DNA from: a virus | Virus record (IMG/VR): IMGVR_UViG_3300020172_001675 | Location: 1-42,015 of that record | Reading direction: 5' to 3' (one strand) | DNA: 42,015 bases | Shown here: one piece after another, positions 39,889-42,015 of the stretch | Numbering within the stretch: position 1 is the stretch's first letter | Layout of the letters: every line of letters starts with the position of its first letter | Position numbers and translations under genes: made by a program | The notes under the pieces: model-generated | What the model was told of the DNA's origin: nothing | Database searches by the model: none | The model's input: only the letters and a program-made list of their open reading frames with translations

Positions 39889-40515
39889 ATGGCATCAGTA
39901 GCATCCCCTTACGGGCTAAAACCCGTGAATGAGCTGGGCGGCACACCGTATGCAGGTGCAACCCGTTCGTATCTCATCGACCCCGCAGGCACTGCCGCAA
40001 ACATTTACAACGGTTCGCCCGTGTATGTGAATGCAAACGGCTATTTGGCTGTGGCCACCGCAACTGGCGCAGATGCGACCACCAACGGCTTTCCTGTCGG
40101 TACCGCTAACACGGGTATCGTAGGTGTGTTTGTTGGCTGTTCTTACGTCAACGCACAAGGCCAAGTGATCTATGCTCAGTACTACCCCACGGGTACCACT
40201 GGCGTGGTCAACGCTTACGTTGTGGATGACCCCGGTGTTGTGTTCCAAGTCCAGTCCGCTGGTACTGTGACCCAAGCCGCCGTCGGCGCAAACGTGTTTT
40301 TCTCAACTGGCGCTGTGGCAACTGGCAGCACATCCACTGGTAACTCTACGGCTTCTGTCGTAGCAGGTTCCTCGGCTGTGACCACCACCGCAGCATTCCG
40401 TGTTGTTGGGTTTGTGAACATGCAAGGTTTCTCGGTTGTGGGCGATGCTTACACTGACATCCTTGTGAAGATCAACCCCGGCTACCACTCATTTACCAAC
40501 GCAGTTGGCCTGTAA
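39889..40515 (+). CDS. Structural protein, probable capsid decoration
   Basis: 208 residues opening MASVASPYGLKPVNELGGTP, rich in Gly, Ala, Val and Thr and predicted beta. AAGGAG is close before the ATG. It lies 13 nt before the major capsid gene. Similar VQAPYGLKPVN-type proteins are virion components in phages. Decoration or head-stabilising role is inferred from position and composition. Confidence 0.75.
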   Translation: MASVASPYGLKPVNELGGTPYAGATRSYLIDPAGTAANIYNGSPVYVNANGYLAVATATGADATTNGFPVGTANTGIVGVFVGCSYVNAQGQVIYAQYYPTGTTGVVNAYVVDDPGVVFQVQSAGTVTQAAVGANVFFSTGAVATGSTSTGNSTASVVAGSSAVTTTAAFRVVGFVNMQGFSVVGDAYTDILVKINPGYHSFTNAVGL

Positions 40516-40528
40516 GGAGTAACTCAAA

Positions 40529-41458
40529 ATGGCAATTTCACGCGCACAACTACTTAAAGAGTTGCTCCCTGGTCTGAACGCTTTGTTCGGTTTGGAATAC
40601 GCTCGCTACGGCGAAGAGCACAAAGAAATCTACGAAACTGAGAAATCAGAGCGTAGCTTCGAAGAAGAGACCAAGCTTGCTGGTTTCGGTGCTGCTCCCG
40701 TCAAGAACGAGGGTTCCGCCATCTCCTACGACAATGCGCAGGAAGCGTTCACCGCCCGTTACAACCACGAAACCATCGCCCTGGGCTTCTCGATCACCGA
40801 GGAAGCTGTGGAAGATAACTTGTATGACTCCTTGTCTGCTCGTTACACCAAAGCCCTGGCCCGTGCGATGTCCTACACCAAGCAAGTTAAAGCCGCAGCC
40901 GTCATCAACAACGGTTTCAACGGTTCGTACTTGGGTGGTGACGGCGTGACCTTGTTCGGTAACAACAGCTCCAGCACTCGTGTTGGCCACCCCTTGGTTA
41001 ATGGCGCTGTCAACTACAACAGCCCCACCACTGGCGTGGACTTGAACGAGACCTCCTTGGAAAATGCCGTGATTCAAATCGCTGCATGGACCGATGAGCG
41101 TGGTCTGTTGATCGCTGCCAAGCCTCGCAAGATGGTCATCCCCCCAGCGCTGATGTTCGTTGCCAAGCGTTTGCTTGACACCGAGCTGCGCGTCTCTACT
41201 GCTGATAACGACATCAACGCTATCAAGCAGATGGGTGCGATTCCTGAAGGCTACTGCGTCAACCACTTCTTGACCGACAGCAACGGCTGGTATTTGATTA
41301 CCGACGTTCCCAACGGCATGAAGCATTTCGAGCGTATGCCCCTGGCAAACTCGATGGACGGCGACTTTGATACGGGCAACGTCCGTTACAAGGCTCGTGA
41401 GCGTTACAGCTTCGGCTGGTCTGATCCCCTCGGTATGTGGGGTTCCGCAGGCGCTTAA
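40529..41458 (+). CDS. Major capsid protein
   Basis: 309 residues. Opens MAISRAQLLKELLPGLNALF, with an E-rich early helix like the HK97-fold E-loop/N-arm. Later KPRKMVIPPALMFVAKRLLD and NVRYKARERYSFGWSDPLGM, the typical P-domain and C-terminal capsid features. AAGGAG about 9 nt before the ATG. A strong terminator follows directly. Assembles the icosahedral shell on the scaffold and portal. Confidence 0.92.
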   Translation: MAISRAQLLKELLPGLNALFGLEYARYGEEHKEIYETEKSERSFEEETKLAGFGAAPVKNEGSAISYDNAQEAFTARYNHETIALGFSITEEAVEDNLYDSLSARYTKALARAMSYTKQVKAAAVINNGFNGSYLGGDGVTLFGNNSSSTRVGHPLVNGAVNYNSPTTGVDLNETSLENAVIQIAAWTDERGLLIAAKPRKMVIPPALMFVAKRLLDTELRVSTADNDINAIKQMGAIPEGYCVNHFLTDSNGWYLITDVPNGMKHFERMPLANSMDGDFDTGNVRYKARERYSFGWSDPLGMWGSAGA

Positions 41459-41468
41459 TGTGTCTATG

Positions 41469-41498
41469 AAAAAGGGGCCTTGTGCCCCTTTTTCTTTT
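41469..41498 (+). terminator. Intrinsic terminator after the capsid gene
   Basis: AAAAAGGGGC-CTTGT-GCCCCTTTTT (perfect 10-bp stem) followed by CTTTT. It would end or reduce the head transcript 10 nt after the capsid stop. Confidence 0.92.
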
Positions 41499-41500
41499 AG

Positions 41501-41597
41501 TGTATATTGCAACTATTCCGGGGTTCCCGGTGTATCTGACAGTCCCGGCTGACGACATGCAGACAGATACGCCCCACTTGCATGTAAGGAAAAGATC
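41501..41597 (+). promoter_or_regulatory. Structured leader between capsid and next structural gene
   Basis: CCGGG-gtt-CCCGG (41518-41530) is followed by GTATCTG (41532-41538) pairing with CAGATAC (41564-41570) around an inner CAG...CTG. AAGGA ends it before ATG 41598. TATATT at 41503 could be a -10 box but no -35 is clear. Confidence 0.5.
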
Positions 41598-42015
41598 ATG
41601 GCAAACACGACTTTTAACGGCCCAGTTCGTTCTGAAAACGGCTTTCAAGACATTTCTATCAACGCCACCACAGGCGCTGTTACTGTTGACGCTACGTTTG
41701 GTGCCGCTACTAGCGTGACCAACCTGACAACCACGAATCTGGTTTTTACTGACCAGAACCACCCAAGCACCGCCGCAATTAACGCTACAGCAACAGCCAC
41801 CGCAGCGGAAGTTGCAACGGGCTACATCACCTCCACTTCAGCCGCTCCCACGACCATTACGCTGCCCACAGGCACGTTGCTTGGCGCAGCCTTGGGCGCT
41901 ACTGCTGGCACTGTGATGGACTTGTATGTTGATAACACCGCAGGTGCAAGCACAGTGACTATTGCTGTAGCTACCAATGGTATTTTGTCAACCGCCGCCG
42001 CTGACACTTCTGGTA
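41598..42015 (+). CDS. Structural protein, 3' end outside window
   Basis: The frame is open from ATG 41598 to the right edge (139 codons). Opens MANTTFNGPVRSENGFQDIS, then Thr/Ala/Gly/Val-rich, strongly beta (TLPTGTLLGAALGATAGTVM). AAGGAAAAGATC precedes the ATG. Likely a virion decoration or head/tail protein by composition and place after the capsid gene. Full domain not visible. Confidence 0.78.
   Translation, partial: MANTTFNGPVRSENGFQDISINATTGAVTVDATFGAATSVTNLTTTNLVFTDQNHPSTAAINATATATAAEVATGYITSTSAAPTTITLPTGTLLGAALGATAGTVMDLYVDNTAGASTVTIAVATNGILSTAAADTSG

Overview
The window is part of a tailed-phage genome (Caudoviricetes). No ribosomal, transfer RNA or host housekeeping gene is seen. 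A complete head-assembly block, a phage replication module and a giant virion protein are present. The portal and head genes look podovirus-like. The host is inferred, not shown, to be a freshwater betaproteobacterium (Burkholderiales type), mainly because of the short ORFs carrying EREACAKV...IRARG and EPVAW...LYAAPP modules, which I associate with phages of that order. Both edges cut through structural genes, so the genome continues on both sides. Tail, lysis and any integration genes are not in view.

Layout. (1) 1-10564, plus strand: the 3' part of a virion protein gene that starts in a (Thr-Gly) repeat, then a 3134-residue protein with an HExxH site and a large-polyvalent-protein-type C-terminus. 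(2) 10464-20897, minus strand: replication and recombination. It holds a primase-helicase, an HTH protein, a probable ssDNA-binding protein, an SNF2-type ATPase, an HNH-like protein, a Cas4/RecB-like nuclease, a small zincin, a family A DNA polymerase and a VRR-NUC nuclease. (3) 20845-25878, minus strand: a dense chain of very short ORFs joined by ATGA overlaps. Several are paralogues that share repeated 3' ends, and repeated sequence at their junctions supplies the last codons of one gene and the ribosome-binding site of the next. (4) 25935-28947, minus strand: a class II glutamine amidotransferase and an amidoligase, closed by a terminator. (5) 29021-32714, minus strand: small early-type genes separated by hairpins of the GAGAGA/TCTCTC type, a duplicated structured leader, and a 365-bp non-coding region with nested inverted repeats (candidate promoter pair or origin). 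(6) 32715-33069: control region with a leftward promoter and a leftward terminator. (7) 33070-42015, plus strand: packaging and head genes (small and large terminase, portal, GroES-like protein, scaffold, head protein, major capsid), a strong terminator, then a structured leader and a partial structural gene.

How the parts fit. The minus strand from about 33 kb down to 10.5 kb reads as early and middle functions, with candidate promoters near 32.96, 31.18, 31.08 and 25.45 kb. The plus strand carries virion morphogenesis. The two programmes converge at about 10.5 kb and diverge at about 33 kb. The least explained parts are the amidoligase/amidotransferase pair, the cassette-like short-ORF chain, the duplicated leader RNA, and the symmetric non-coding region.
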